From: Ralstonia sp. SET104
Lineage (GTDB): Bacteria > Pseudomonadota > Gammaproteobacteria > Burkholderiales > Burkholderiaceae
Assembly: GCF_003851545.1 (NCBI RefSeq)
Contig: NZ_BHVX01000002.1
Location: forward strand, 1 to 64,000
Direction: 5' to 3'
DNA: 64,000 nt
Numbering within the stretch: position 1 is the stretch's first letter; each line of letters starts with the position of its first letter. Positions 1 through 9,310 of this stretch are shown one piece after another. A program made the translations under genes and the position numbers. The notes below the pieces were generated by a model. The model was not told the origin of the DNA, ran no database searches, and saw only the letters and a program-made list of their open reading frames with translations.

Positions 1-1
1 A

Positions 2-64
2 AATCCCGTCCTGCTCGTTATGCCCTTCGATATCTTCGGAAAGACCTTAACTGAACGGCATTAG
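2..64 (+). CDS. C-terminal end of an unidentified protein (partial)
   Basis: The second reading frame is open from the window edge to a TAG at 62-64 and would encode a 20-residue tail ending in GKTLTERH. Its third codon positions are mostly G or C, and a terminator-like GC hairpin follows directly, so it looks like the end of a plus-strand gene that starts outside the window. Too little is visible to name it. Confidence 0.3.
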   Translation, partial: NPVLLVMPFDIFGKTLTERH

Positions 65-71
65 GCCCGAA

Positions 72-96
72 GGCCGGTTTTTCTTTTGAGGCGACG
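72..96 (+). terminator. Probable intrinsic terminator
   Basis: A short GGCC/GGCC hairpin with a CGAA loop is followed by a T-rich run. It sits just after the open frame that ends at 64 and before the convergent glycine-zipper gene. Confidence 0.45.
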
Positions 97-107
97 CGCA
101 AGCCGGA

Positions 108-857
108 TCAACCTGCCACCAGCGAACCGTCTTCGATATGCACGCGCTCACCCGGCTGGAAGCCCGGGGCAGCTTTGTAGGTGAAGCTGCGATTGGTACC
201 GTTGTCCATGTGCACGTTCACACGGTACTGGGTATCGCGGTGGTAGTAGTTTTCTGCCTCGTGGCCTGCATAGCCGCCGGCTACCGCGCCGCCAACCGTG
301 GCCAGCGTGCGGCCATTGCCGCGACCGATCTGGTTACCCAGCAGACCACCCACCACTGCGCCGCCAATCATGCCGAGCCCCGTTTCCTTGGCTTGCGTGG
401 TGATCGGGGTGATCGATGTCACACGGCCGGCATACGGGCTCGCCGATTGACGCGGCTGCGTTTGTGCGTAGTGCGGGCTTGTCGACGGAGCACGTTCAGC
501 GTACGACGGCTCGCGAGTGCGCGCCGGAGCGGGTGCCACGTTCTGGGTCGGGTACGGCGCTGCCTGGTTCGGTTGCGTCGTCTGGCCCGGAGCAGCCAGC
601 GCCAGCGGGGCAGACGCGCCCGGCGTGGCGGTTGTGGATTGGGCTGCAACGTTCGGATCGGTGCTGCCTTGCGTGGCCTTCGAGGTCGGTAGCACGCCGG
701 TGATGGCGGCCACCGCAGTCAGGCTGGCGATGATCACGGCCACGGCGGCTGCAGTCATCAACGGATGCATGCGGCGCGACGGCGGCGGCACCTGACCCGG
801 CGATGCGCTAGCGTACGGTTGTTGACCTTGGTTCGGTTGGATGTTGTTGTTCATCAT
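108..857 (-). CDS. Glycine-zipper 2TM-domain membrane protein
   Basis: The 249-residue protein has a short Gln/Asn/Pro-rich cytoplasmic start, one hydrophobic segment at about residues 33-55, and a long Ala/Pro/Thr/Gln-rich spacer. A glycine-zipper pair follows at about residues 158-205, with repeated GG and GxxxG such as GGAVVGGLLG and GGAVAGG. The C-terminal domain of about 45 residues resembles the Rickettsia 17-kDa/SlyB-like surface-antigen family. The glycine zipper is a membrane-associating module, and the family is linked to envelope integrity. The start was chosen at the ATG ATG pair (857/854) because AGGAG lies seven bases upstream, although the frame stays open to 929. It is a single gene, convergent with whatever ends at 64. 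The precise function is unknown. Confidence 0.8.
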   Translation of the reverse strand: MMNNNIQPNQGQQPYASASPGQVPPPSRRMHPLMTAAAVAVIIASLTAVAAITGVLPTSKATQGSTDPNVAAQSTTATPGASAPLALAAPGQTTQPNQAAPYPTQNVAPAPARTREPSYAERAPSTSPHYAQTQPRQSASPYAGRVTSITPITTQAKETGLGMIGGAVVGGLLGNQIGRGNGRTLATVGGAVAGGYAGHEAENYYHRDTQYRVNVHMDNGTNRSFTYKAAPGFQPGERVHIEDGSLVAG

Positions 858-1073
858 CGTTCTCCTGCGGCCGTGATCGTCAGTGATCGTTTTGGCCCTT
901 CGATGATCACAGTGTGGTTCATCGCCCAAATGGATGCCGTTTTAATTTGTAAGCATCTGTACTCTGATTTTTTCCTTAAAAATCAGCAGCTTGACGCCCT
1001 TTGATACACATTGTGAACGCGGGGCGATGTTACAAATCGCGGGGTGGGCGCGTGATTTGCCGCCGCACGGGCA

Positions 1074-1101
1074 GAAAAAAACGCCCCCGAAGGGGCATTC
1101 A
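1074..1101 (-). terminator. Intrinsic terminator of lysS
   Basis: Read on the minus strand, GCCCC-TTCG-GGGGC is followed by a run of seven T. It lies about 25 bases after the lysS stop codon. Confidence 0.75.
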
Positions 1102-1126
1102 TTCCGATGCGAGATGACCCCGCCGA

Positions 1127-2671
1127 TCAGTCTTCGCGGCGCAGGTGCGGAAAGAGGATCACGTCGCGGATATTTGGGCTGTCGGTCAGCAGCATGACCA
1201 ACCGATCGATGCCGATGCCGCAGCCGCCGGTCGGGGGCATGCCGTATTCGAGCGCCCGGATGTAGTCGGCGTCGTAGAACATGGCTTCCTCGTCGCCGGC
1301 GTCTTTCTGTTCGACCTGCTTGCGGAAGCGTTCGGCCTGATCTTCCGGATCGTTCAGCTCGGAGAAGCCGTTGGCGATTTCGCGGCCCGTGATGAACAGC
1401 TCGAAGCGCTCGGTGATGCCCGGCAGCGTGTCGGAGCCGCGCGCCAGCGGCGACACTTCGACCGGGTAGTCGATGATAAAGGTCGGCTCCCACAACTGCG
1501 ATTCGGCCGTCTCTTCAAACAGCACGAGTTGCAGCGTGCCCACGCCGGCGTTCAGGAACCGCGGCGCGTCGGTGTCGATCTTGAACTTCTTGAGCTCGGT
1601 GCGCAGGAAGTCCGCATCGGCCAGTTGCGCGTCGGTGTATTGCGGCGCGTACTTCTGGATCGCTTGGCAGATGGTCAGACGATGGAACGGTTTGGCAAGA
1701 TCCAGTTCTCGGCCCTGATAGGTCAGGGTGGCGGTGCCCGACGCGTCGATGGCAGCCTGGCGGATCAGTTGCTCGGTGAAGTCCATCAGCCAGCGGTAGT
1801 CCGTGTAGGCCGCGTAGAACTCCATCATCGTGAACTCGGGGTTGTGGCGCGGGCTCACCCCCTCGTTACGGAAATTGCGGTTGATCTCGTACACGCGCTC
1901 GAAGCCGCCGACGATGAGGCGCTTGAGGTACAGCTCCGGCGCGATACGCATGAACATCTGCATGTCCAGCGCGTTGTGGTGCGTGATGAACGGCTTGGCT
2001 GCCGCGCCACCCGGAATCGGGTGCAGCATCGGCGTCTCAACCTCCATGAAGCCGTTACCGGCCATGAAGTTGCGCAGCGAGGCCATGGCCTTGGTGCGGG
2101 CGCGGAAGGTGTCTCGCGTTTCCTTCGAGACGATCAGGTCGACATAGCGCTGGCGGTACTTCTGCTCCTGATCTGCCAGGCCGTAGTAGTCGCCCGGCAG
2201 CGGACGCAGGCTCTTGGAGAGCAGGCGCAGTTCCGTCACGGCCACCGACAGTTCGCCGGTCTTGGTCTTCATCAGCGTGCCACTGGCGGCCACGATGTCG
2301 CCCAAGTCCCACTTCTTGAAGCTGGCGTAGACGTCTTCGCCCACGGCGTCGCGGCTGATGTAGAACTGGATGCGGTCGGTGGCGTCTTGCACGGTGGCAA
2401 AGCTGGCCTTGCCCATCACGCGCTTGAGCATCATGCGGCCGGCAATGGCCACCTGCACCGGTTCCGCTTCCAGCGCAGCCTGCTCCAGCTCGCGGTACTT
2501 GGATTGCAGATCACCGGCATGGTGCGTCGGACGGAAATCGTTGGGGAACGCGACGCCTTGCTGGCGGATCTCTGCCAGCTTTTCGCGGCGCTCGGCGATG
2601 ATCTTGTTGTCGTCCTGCGCTGGCACGGCGGCCGCAGTGTTCGATTCGGCCGGGTTGTTCTGTTCGGTCAT
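1127..2671 (-). CDS. lysS: Lysyl-tRNA synthetase, class II
   Basis: LysS charges tRNA-Lys with lysine using ATP in the cytoplasm. The 514-residue length is normal for the class II enzyme. The N-terminal OB-fold anticodon-binding domain covers about residues 70-180. The catalytic core shows motif 2 ([20 protein letters not shown]) and motif 3 ([14 protein letters not shown]). The ATG at 2671 begins [10 protein letters not shown], a typical short acidic leader. It is the last gene of a prfB-SDR-lysS transcription unit with only 24 bases between the SDR stop and this start, echoing the prfB-lysS pairing of many proteobacteria. A strong terminator follows. Confidence 0.97.
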   Translation of the reverse strand: MTEQNNPAESNTAAAVPAQDDNKIIAERREKLAEIRQQGVAFPNDFRPTHHAGDLQSKYRELEQAALEAEPVQVAIAGRMMLKRVMGKASFATVQDATDRIQFYISRDAVGEDVYASFKKWDLGDIVAASGTLMKTKTGELSVAVTELRLLSKSLRPLPGDYYGLADQEQKYRQRYVDLIVSKETRDTFRARTKAMASLRNFMAGNGFMEVETPMLHPIPGGAAAKPFITHHNALDMQMFMRIAPELYLKRLIVGGFERVYEINRNFRNEGVSPRHNPEFTMMEFYAAYTDYRWLMDFTEQLIRQAAIDASGTATLTYQGRELDLAKPFHRLTICQAIQKYAPQYTDAQLADADFLRTELKKFKIDTDAPRFLNAGVGTLQLVLFEETAESQLWEPTFIIDYPVEVSPLARGSDTLPGITERFELFITGREIANGFSELNDPEDQAERFRKQVEQKDAGDEEAMFYDADYIRALEYGMPPTGGCGIGIDRLVMLLTDSPNIRDVILFPHLRRED

Positions 2672-2695
2672 GGTGGTGATGAGAGGAAAGTCGTG

Positions 2696-3436
2696 TCAGG
2701 CGATGTTGCGCAGGTCGTCCAACTCGGTCGCACCGAAGTCGGGGCGGACGAGGTAGGCGGCGATGCGCGTGGCGGCGTCTTGCGGCGAGACCAGCTCGCC
2801 GTGCGCGTGCAGATCGCGAAAGCGCTGCACGCCGGCAAAGTCGGCGCCACGAATGGTGCGTTGCATGTCGGTGTCGATCACGCCCGGGGCCAATGCCACG
2901 GCGCGCACGCTGGCGTCACCGTCGGCGTTGAGCGCGCGCACGAACATGTCGAGCCCGGCCTTGCCCGTGCAGTACGCGGCCCAGCCGGCGATGGGCCGGC
3001 GCGCGGCGCCCGACGAGATCGCCAGCACGCGGCGCCGCGCGCTCCAGGCGGCAGTGCCGCGCAGCAGGGCGGCGGTCAGTGCCATCGGGCCGGCCAGGTT
3101 CAATTGCAGGTGCGGCAGCAGCGTGTCAGCGCGCAACGTGTCGATGGTGCCGATCGGCTCGACCGCGCCGGCATTGAGCACCAGCGTCACATTGGCGTGG
3201 GCGGGCAGGGCGGCCAGCGTCTTGGTCATCCAGGCCTCGGCGGCATGCGCGTCGGACAGGTCGACCTGGTGCCAGTCAAGCGTTACGCCAGCGGCAGCCG
3301 CCTGCGCGCGCACTTTAGCGTTGTCGCCGCGCGCCACGCAGATCAGGTGGTTGCCCGGCTGCAGTAGCGCCTCGGCCAGCGCGGCGCCCAAGCCGCGCGA
3401 GGCACCGGTCAGAATGAACAAAGACGTGTCAGACAT
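2696..3436 (-). CDS. Short-chain dehydrogenase/reductase (SDR)
   Basis: This 246-residue classical SDR has the nucleotide-binding TGASRGLG motif at about residues 10-17, the NAG motif in LVLNAGA, a catalytic-type Ser (AISSGA) and the YCTGK active-site signature. The coenzyme is probably NADP(H), judged from the Arg after the second strand (VARGDN); the substrate cannot be read from sequence. It lies between prfB and lysS on the same strand with gaps of about 25 bases on each side, so it is almost certainly cotranscribed with two translation genes. A link to translation is not implied by the family. Confidence 0.85.
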   Translation of the reverse strand: MSDTSLFILTGASRGLGAALAEALLQPGNHLICVARGDNAKVRAQAAAAGVTLDWHQVDLSDAHAAEAWMTKTLAALPAHANVTLVLNAGAVEPIGTIDTLRADTLLPHLQLNLAGPMALTAALLRGTAAWSARRRVLAISSGAARRPIAGWAAYCTGKAGLDMFVRALNADGDASVRAVALAPGVIDTDMQRTIRGADFAGVQRFRDLHAHGELVSPQDAATRIAAYLVRPDFGATELDDLRNIA

Positions 3437-3461
3437 GGCAGTCGCTCCGGTTTGGCTCGGG

Positions 3462-4566
3462 TCAGACGCCTTGCTTCAGGCTGGCCTGAATGAAGGCGTC
3501 CAGGTCGCCGTCCAGCACCTTCTGCGTGTTGGAGATTTCCACGTTGGTGCGCAGGTCCTTGATGCGGCTCTGGTCCAGCACGTAAGAGCGGATCTGGTGG
3601 CCCCAGCCTACGTCGGTCTTGGCCGCTTCCTGTGCGTCAGCAGCAGCCTGGCGCTTGCGCAGTTCGTGCTCGTACAGACGCGACTTCAGCATCGTCATGG
3701 CTTCAGCGCGGTTGCGGTGCTGCGAGCGGTCGTTCTGGCACTGCACCACGATGCCGGTCGGGATGTGCGTGATCCGCACGGCCGAATCGGTCTTGTTGAT
3801 GTGCTGGCCGCCCGCGCCGGACGCGCGGTACGTATCGACGCGCAGATCCGCCGGGTTGACTTCGATCTCGATCGAATCGTCCACTTCCGGGTACACGAAG
3901 ATCGATGAGAACGATGTGTGACGCCCGCCGGCCGAGTCGAACGGCGACTTGCGCACCAGACGATGCACGCCGGTCTCGGTGCGCAGAAAACCGAAGGCGT
4001 ATTCACCCTCGACCTTGATCGACGCGCTCTTGATGCCGGCGACATCGCCTTCGGATTCTTCCAGCACTTCGGTCTTGAAGCCCTTGCGCTCGCAGTACTT
4101 CAGGTACTGGCGCAGCAGCATCGACGCCCAGTCGCACGCTTCGGTACCGCCGGCACCGGCCTGGATGTCGATGAAGCAGTTGGCTGCGTCCATCGGGCCG
4201 GAGAACATGCGGCGGAATTCCATGTCTTCGACGATGGCGCGCATGCCTGCCGTGTCGGCTTCAATGGCTTCGATGGTGTCGTCGTCGCCTTCTTCGCGGG
4301 CCAGCTCGAACAGCTCGGCGCCGCCGGTGAGGTCTTCGTCGAGCTTGGTCAGTGCCAGTACGACGGTTTCAAGCGACTTCTTCTCGCGGCCCAGCTCCTG
4401 GGCGCGTTTTGGGTCGTTCCAGACCTCGGGGTTCTCGAGTTCTTTATCGACTTCGACTAGGCGTTCAGATTTGACGTCATAGTCAAAGATACCTCCGAAG
4501 GTCGTCGGCGCGCGACTTCAGGTCGGCCAACGTGTTCTGGACGGCATTGAGGCGTTCTGCTTCCAT
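3462..4566 (-). CDS. prfB: Peptide chain release factor 2 with programmed +1 frameshift
   Basis: RF2 recognises UGA and UAA stop codons and triggers peptide release. Translation begins at the ATG at 4566 ([10 protein letters not shown]). After codon 27 an in-frame UGA at 4485-4483 is met in the classic context CTT TGA C, with GGAGG shortly upstream. Moving by one base to GAC restores the long frame, giving 367 residues, normal for RF2. The anticodon-like SPF tripeptide ([10 protein letters not shown]) and the catalytic GGQ motif ([10 protein letters not shown]) are both present. The frameshift lets RF2 limit its own synthesis. Automated callers often report only the part from 4244. It is first in the operon with the SDR gene and lysS, and divergent from pncB. 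Confidence 0.97.
4482..4498 (-). promoter_or_regulatory. prfB: prfB +1 programmed frameshift site
   Basis: On the minus strand the order is an internal Shine-Dalgarno-like GGAGG, then TAT CTT TGA C. The slippery CTT, the poor-context UGA stop and the upstream ribosome-binding-like element match the well-studied RF2 autoregulatory site. The reading frame after the slip is continuous with the GGQ domain. Confidence 0.95.
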
Positions 4567-4661
4567 GGTGCAAAAATCCGGTCGGAAACCGGAAATTATA
4601 GCGGAATCAAGGGGTTTCCCGCCTGCGCGGGCCGGTAAAAGCCGCGTTTCGGGAGAGATTT

Positions 4662-4703
4662 ATGAGCCCCATCTGGCACTGCGCCGGGCTTCGGTTAGCA
4701 TGA
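4662..4703 (+). CDS. Possible 13-residue leader peptide upstream of pncB
   Basis: ATG at 4662 is preceded by GGGAGAG at a good distance and opens a 13-codon frame (MSPIWHCAGLRLA) ending at TGA 4701-4703, 33 bases before pncB. It could be a leader or upstream peptide tuning pncB, or chance. The sequence gives no test beyond the ribosome site. Confidence 0.25.
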   Translation: MSPIWHCAGLRLA

Positions 4704-4736
4704 CGCCCACTTCCCGTGGCTTTTGGCGTTGCCCAG

Positions 4737-5918
4737 ATGATCATCCGCTCGCTGCTCGATACCGATCTGTACAAATTCACGATGATGCAGGTGGTGCTGC
4801 ATCACTTTCCCGGCGCGCAGGTCGAATACCGCTTCAAGTGCCGCAATCCCGGCGTCGATCTGGTGCCGTTCATTGAGGAAATCCGCGCGGAAATCCGTCA
4901 TCTGTGCACCTTGCGCTTTACCGAGGCGGAATTGGATTATCTGCGCGGTATGCGCTTCATCAAGAGCGATTTCGTCGATTTTCTCGACCTGTTCCATCTC
5001 AACGAGAAATACATCGAGGTGCGTCCTGCATCTGCCAATGATGCCGGCAACGACGGGCAGATCGAGATCGTCATCGCGGGGCCGTGGCTGCACACAATCA
5101 TGTTCGAAGTGCCGGTGCTGGCCATCGTCAACGAGGTGTTCTTCAGCCGCACGCAGACGCACCCCCAATGGGACGAGGGCAAGCGCCGTCTGACCGACAA
5201 GCTGGCCTCGTTGATGCGCCCGGGGCTGGAGGAATGCCGCATTGCCGATTACGGCACGCGCCGCCGCTTTTCTCATACCTGGCACGAACATGTGCTGCTG
5301 GAGACGCGCGCGCAGCTGGGCGCCCAGTACGCGGGCACCAGCAACGTCTATTTCGCCATGAAGCACGGTATGACGCCGCTGGGCACCATGGCGCATGAAT
5401 ACCTGCAGGCGTGCCAGGCACTCGGCCCGCGTCTGCGCGATTCGCAGACCTTTGCGCTGGAAACCTGGGCCAAGGAATACCGCGGCGATCTCGGTATCGC
5501 GCTGTCAGACACCTATGGTTTTGACGCCTTTCTGCGCGATTTCGACATGTTCTTCTGCAAGCTCTTCGACGGTGTGCGCCATGATTCGGGCGATCCGTTC
5601 GAATGGGGCGAACGCATGCTCAAGCATTACGACGACATGCGCGCCGAGCCCAAATCGAAGGCGCTGATCTTCTCCGACAGCCTCGACATGCCCAAGGTCA
5701 TTGGTCTGTATGAGCGCTTTCACGGCCGCTGCAAGCTGGCGTTTGGGGTGGGGACCAATCTGACCAATGATCTGGGCTACACGCCGCTGCAGATCGTCAT
5801 CAAAATGGTCCGCTGCAACGGCCAGCCCGTTGCCAAACTGTCGGACGCACCCGAGAAGACCATGTGCGACGACCCGGCTTACCTCACGTATCTGAAGCAA
5901 GTCTTTGGCGTGCAATAA
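4737..5918 (+). CDS. pncB: Nicotinate phosphoribosyltransferase
   Basis: PncB joins nicotinate to PRPP, with ATP hydrolysis, to make nicotinate mononucleotide in the Preiss-Handler NAD salvage pathway. The ATG at 4737 begins [18 protein letters not shown], the conserved family start; the frame extends upstream to 4716 without a better ribosome site. The total of 393 residues is usual for the proteobacterial enzyme. Recognisable blocks are the substrate-site GTSNVYFA segment, [12 protein letters not shown], and the phosphate-binding [12 protein letters not shown] with the later [10 protein letters not shown]. It is divergent from prfB, with 170 bases between, and is followed after 89 bases by a LUD-domain gene. 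Confidence 0.96.
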   Translation: MIIRSLLDTDLYKFTMMQVVLHHFPGAQVEYRFKCRNPGVDLVPFIEEIRAEIRHLCTLRFTEAELDYLRGMRFIKSDFVDFLDLFHLNEKYIEVRPASANDAGNDGQIEIVIAGPWLHTIMFEVPVLAIVNEVFFSRTQTHPQWDEGKRRLTDKLASLMRPGLEECRIADYGTRRRFSHTWHEHVLLETRAQLGAQYAGTSNVYFAMKHGMTPLGTMAHEYLQACQALGPRLRDSQTFALETWAKEYRGDLGIALSDTYGFDAFLRDFDMFFCKLFDGVRHDSGDPFEWGERMLKHYDDMRAEPKSKALIFSDSLDMPKVIGLYERFHGRCKLAFGVGTNLTNDLGYTPLQIVIKMVRCNGQPVAKLSDAPEKTMCDDPAYLTYLKQVFGVQ

Positions 5919-6007
5919 GGCTCACGCGGCCGCCGAATAAGTTTCAACGGCGCTGGCGAACCACGCTGAAAGCGGCTCGTATAATCGACCGATCTTTCGG
6001 AGCCGCC

Positions 6008-6727
6008 ATGGAATCACAACCGGACACCCCCGCTGACCCGCTTGACACCAGCCGCGCACGCGACGCCATCTTTGCGCGCATTCGCAATGCGCAGCATCGT
6101 CCCGAGCAACCGACACAGGGTGAACGCGACGCGGTGGCGGATTACCTTGCACGCCATCCCGCTGGCCCGCGACCGCCGGTGCCCGAGAACCTCACTGCGC
6201 ATTTCGCCGAGCAGGCGCTGAAGATGGCGTCCACACTGGACACCGTGGGTGCGCTGGCCGACGTGCCGGCTGCCGTGGCGCGCTATCTGTCGGGCCTGAG
6301 CCTCAAGCCGCAGGCGGTCGCTTGGACTACGCTGCAATCGCTCGACTGGGCGGCTGCGGGCATCGCCGTTGAATTCCGTCCGCCAGTGCGTGAAGCGCAA
6401 GCCGATCAGGAGCACGGCGATCTCGTTGGCATTACGGGTTGCTTCTGCGCGATTGCCGAGACGGGCTCGCTGATGCTGCTCTCGGGGCCGGAAAACGTCG
6501 CCTCCACGGCGCTGCTGCCCGAGACGCATATTGCCGTCGTGCCGCAGTCGCGCATCGTTGCCAATCTGGAAGACGCCTACGCGCTGATGCGCGCAGAGCG
6601 GGGCGAACTGCCGCGTGCCACCAACGTCATCAGCGGCCCCTCGCGTACGGGCGATATCGAACAGACGATCGTGCTCGGCGCGCATGGCCCGTACCGCGTA
6701 CACGTGATCGTGGTGACGGCTGCCTGA
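6008..6727 (+). CDS. lutC: LUD-domain protein, LutC/YkgG-like
   Basis: This 239-residue protein carries the LUD (lactate utilisation) domain in its C-terminal two thirds, with the conserved GITGCFCAIAETGSL stretch and the closing SGPSRTGDIEQTIVLGAHGP segment. LutC works with the iron-sulfur proteins LutA and LutB in L-lactate oxidation. Neither partner is next to it here: pncB lies upstream and an antiporter downstream, so this is either a split lut system or a protein with another role. The ATG at 6008 follows a GGAGCC sequence; a frame upstream of it overlaps the pncB end and looks spurious. Confidence 0.85.
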   Translation: MESQPDTPADPLDTSRARDAIFARIRNAQHRPEQPTQGERDAVADYLARHPAGPRPPVPENLTAHFAEQALKMASTLDTVGALADVPAAVARYLSGLSLKPQAVAWTTLQSLDWAAAGIAVEFRPPVREAQADQEHGDLVGITGCFCAIAETGSLMLLSGPENVASTALLPETHIAVVPQSRIVANLEDAYALMRAERGELPRATNVISGPSRTGDIEQTIVLGAHGPYRVHVIVVTAA

Positions 6728-6730
6728 GTC

Positions 6731-6750
6731 GGCAGCCGAGGCTGGCTGCC
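6731..6750 (+). terminator. Hairpin after lutC, possible weak terminator
   Basis: A perfect GGCAGCC/GGCTGCC stem with a six-base loop starts a few bases after the lutC stop. No real T tract follows, so it may be an RNA-stabilising or leaky structure. Confidence 0.3.
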
Positions 6751-6868
6751 AAGTCAAATTTCTGTGGACGTTTATGAGGTGGCAGACCTCGGGCGTTTAC
6801 ACTGGCGTCTTTGTTTGTGTGGCGCGACTGCGTTTGCAGTGTGCGCCCACGCTTAGGAGAACGCCTAC

Positions 6869-8278
6869 GTGAAACGCCTTTGGCCCCTTGTCTTCCTGTT
6901 TGTCTGTGGCCTGGCGCGTGCCGCTGATGTGAACGGTGCGGAGTTGCACCTGTTATGGGGCGTACCGTTTGCCGGCGTCCTGCTCTCGATTGCCATTGCG
7001 CCGCTCGTGATACCCAAGCTGTGGCATGACCATTACGGCAAGATTGCAGCGGGCTGGGCCCTGGCGCTGCTGGTGCCGTTCGGCATTGTGTTCGGCTCGG
7101 AGGCGGCTATCGCTTCCATTAATCACGCAGCCCTTGCCGAATACATTCCCTTCATCGCGCTGATCGCCGCGTTATACGTGGTGGCTGGCGGTATCTGCAT
7201 CCGCGGCAATCTGCATGGCACGCCAAAACTCAATACGGGTTTGATCGCGCTTGGCACGGTCCTGGCCAGCATCATGGGAACGACCGGCGCGGCCATGCTG
7301 CTGATCCGGCCGCTGCTGCGTGCCAATGAGGCACGCCGGCATCGCGCGCACGTTGTCGTGTTTTTCATCTTTCTGGTGGCCAACGCCGGTGGGGCGCTCA
7401 CCCCGCTGGGCGATCCGCCGCTGTTTCTCGGCTTTTTGCAGGGCGTGGATTTCTTCTGGACCGCGCAACACCTGTGGCGCCAGACGTTGACGATGTGGGT
7501 GCTCCTGCTGGCCATCTTTTTCATCATCGACAGCTACTTCTATCACACAGGCAAGGAAGAACTGCCCAACATCACCGACGCCACGCCGGACGATGCGGGT
7601 CCGCTGCGCTTCGAGGGCAATATCAACTTCGTGCTGCTGGCGGGCGTTCTCGGGCTCGTGCTGATGAGCGGGCTGTGGAAGCCCGGAATCGTTTTCTACG
7701 TGATGGGCACCGAAGTGCTGCTGCAGAACATGGTGCGTGACGTTGGCCTGGTAGCCATCGCGTTGCTGTCTTTGTGGCTCACGCCCGGCAGCGCGCGCGC
7801 GGGCAACGAGTTCAATTGGGAGCCCATCCTGGAAGTCGCCAAGCTGTTCGCCGGCATCTTCATCACCATCGGGCCGGTGATTGCCATGCTCAAGGCCGGC
7901 GTGGATGGCCCGTTCGCGGGCATCGTCCACCTCGTGAACGACAGCACGGGGCAGCCGAACAATGCGATGTACTTCTGGGCGACGGGGCTGCTGTCATCGT
8001 TCCTCGACAACGCGCCGACGTACCTCGTGTTCTTCAACACCGCCGGCGGCGATGCGCGCATGCTGATGAGCGAGGGCGCATCGACGCTGGCGGCCATCTC
8101 TGCCGCGGCGGTGTTCATGGGCGCCAATACTTACATCGGCAATGCCCCCAACCTGATGGTCAAGGCCATTGCCGAAAGCCGTGGCTTGCAGATGCCGAGC
8201 TTCTTCGGCTACATGCTGTGGTCAGTCGGCATTCTTGTGCCGATTTTCGTTCTGATGACCTTCGTCTTCTTCCGCTAA
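6869..8278 (+). CDS. NhaD-type (ArsB/NhaD superfamily) sodium:proton antiporter
   Basis: This 469-residue integral membrane protein has an N-terminal signal-like segment ending ARA-AD and roughly eleven hydrophobic helices. Conserved loops include GGALTPLGDPPLFLGFL at about residue 174 and FLDNAPTYLVFFN at about residue 375. Both are typical of the ArsB/NhaD and citrate-transporter-like superfamily, in which the buried Asp residues carry ions. The start is GTG at 6869 with AGGAGA eight bases upstream. The likely role is Na+/H+ exchange at the inner membrane, but the ion or organic-acid substrate is inferred from family only. Confidence 0.85.
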   Translation: MKRLWPLVFLFVCGLARAADVNGAELHLLWGVPFAGVLLSIAIAPLVIPKLWHDHYGKIAAGWALALLVPFGIVFGSEAAIASINHAALAEYIPFIALIAALYVVAGGICIRGNLHGTPKLNTGLIALGTVLASIMGTTGAAMLLIRPLLRANEARRHRAHVVVFFIFLVANAGGALTPLGDPPLFLGFLQGVDFFWTAQHLWRQTLTMWVLLLAIFFIIDSYFYHTGKEELPNITDATPDDAGPLRFEGNINFVLLAGVLGLVLMSGLWKPGIVFYVMGTEVLLQNMVRDVGLVAIALLSLWLTPGSARAGNEFNWEPILEVAKLFAGIFITIGPVIAMLKAGVDGPFAGIVHLVNDSTGQPNNAMYFWATGLLSSFLDNAPTYLVFFNTAGGDARMLMSEGASTLAAISAAAVFMGANTYIGNAPNLMVKAIAESRGLQMPSFFGYMLWSVGILVPIFVLMTFVFFR

Positions 8279-8284
8279 CCGAAC

Positions 8285-9298
8285 GTGTCTGAGCGTATGA
8301 AACCCGGAATCCTTGTCACCCGCGCGATGTTTCCTGAAGTGCTGGAGCGCCTGCGCGAAACTTTCGACGTGATCGATAACCAGGCGGACGTCACCTATCC
8401 GCCTGAGGCCTTGGCCGAGCGTCTGCAGGGCCGTGTGGGGCTGCTGTCCAACGCCGCTGACACCATCAACGCCGATCTGATCAGCCGCGTGCCGACGCTG
8501 CGCGCGGTGTGCAATATGGCCGTGGGCTACAACAATTTTGACCTCGCGGCGATGACGCGTGCAGGCATCCTGGCCACCAATACGCCGGATATCCTGACGG
8601 AGACAACGGCTGATTTCGGCTGGGCACTGCTGATGGCCGCCGCACGCCGCGTGTCGGAATCTGAGCGCTGGCTGCGGGCGGGGCAATGGAAGCGCTGGAC
8701 GTACGACACCTTCCTCGGTGCCGAGGTATACGGCAGCACGCTGGGCATTCTCGGCATGGGCCGCATCGGCCAGGCACTGGCGCGGCGCGCGAGCGGTTTT
8801 TCGATGCGCGTGATTTATCACAACCGCAGCCGGCTTGCGCCCGAAGTCGAGCAGGATACGCGCGCCACCTACGTCAGCAAGCAAGACCTGCTGAAGCAGG
8901 CCGATCATCTGGTACTGGTGCTGCCGTATTCCAAGGACAGCCACCACGCCATCGGCGCGGCGGAACTGGCGCAGATGAAGCCGACGGCCACGCTGGTGAA
9001 CCTCGCGCGTGGCGGCATCGTCGATGATGCGGCGCTGGCACAGGCATTGGCTGACAAGCGCATCTTCGCCGCCGGCCTGGACGTGTACGAGGGCGAGCCG
9101 AAGGTGCATCCGGCGCTGCTGGAGGCCGAGCACGTCGCGCTCACCCCCCACATTGCCAGCGCTACGTTCGGCACGCGCCTGGGCATGGCCAACCTGGCGG
9201 CCGACAATCTGATCGCCGCGCTCGGCTTCGGCCCGCGTGCAGGGCAGCCGCCCAACTTGTTGAACCCGGATGCGCTGGCGCAGCGCACGTCTTCTTGA
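8285..9298 (+). CDS. D-2-hydroxyacid dehydrogenase (glyoxylate/hydroxypyruvate reductase type)
   Basis: The 337-residue protein has the D-isomer-specific 2-hydroxyacid dehydrogenase fold. The NAD(P)-binding motif GILGMGRIGQALARRA is near residue 158, NLARGGIVDDAAL contains the substrate-binding Arg, and ALTPHIASAT supplies the catalytic His. The segment VCNMAVGYNNFD matches the GRHPR/glycerate dehydrogenase branch. The first possible start is GTG at 8285; the ATG at 8297 (MKPGILVTRA) is an equally good choice and neither has a strong ribosome site. It follows the antiporter by six bases and precedes rmuC by 12, so the three are probably one transcript. Confidence 0.9.
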   Translation: MSERMKPGILVTRAMFPEVLERLRETFDVIDNQADVTYPPEALAERLQGRVGLLSNAADTINADLISRVPTLRAVCNMAVGYNNFDLAAMTRAGILATNTPDILTETTADFGWALLMAAARRVSESERWLRAGQWKRWTYDTFLGAEVYGSTLGILGMGRIGQALARRASGFSMRVIYHNRSRLAPEVEQDTRATYVSKQDLLKQADHLVLVLPYSKDSHHAIGAAELAQMKPTATLVNLARGGIVDDAALAQALADKRIFAAGLDVYEGEPKVHPALLEAEHVALTPHIASATFGTRLGMANLAADNLIAALGFGPRAGQPPNLLNPDALAQRTSS

Positions 9299-9310
9299 TC
9301 ACACGCTGAT

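Noticed and set aside
1145-3367. A 740-codon open frame on the plus strand
   Set aside because: It is antisense to lysS and the SDR gene. Its translation is low in complexity and has no family motif, as expected opposite GC-rich coding DNA.
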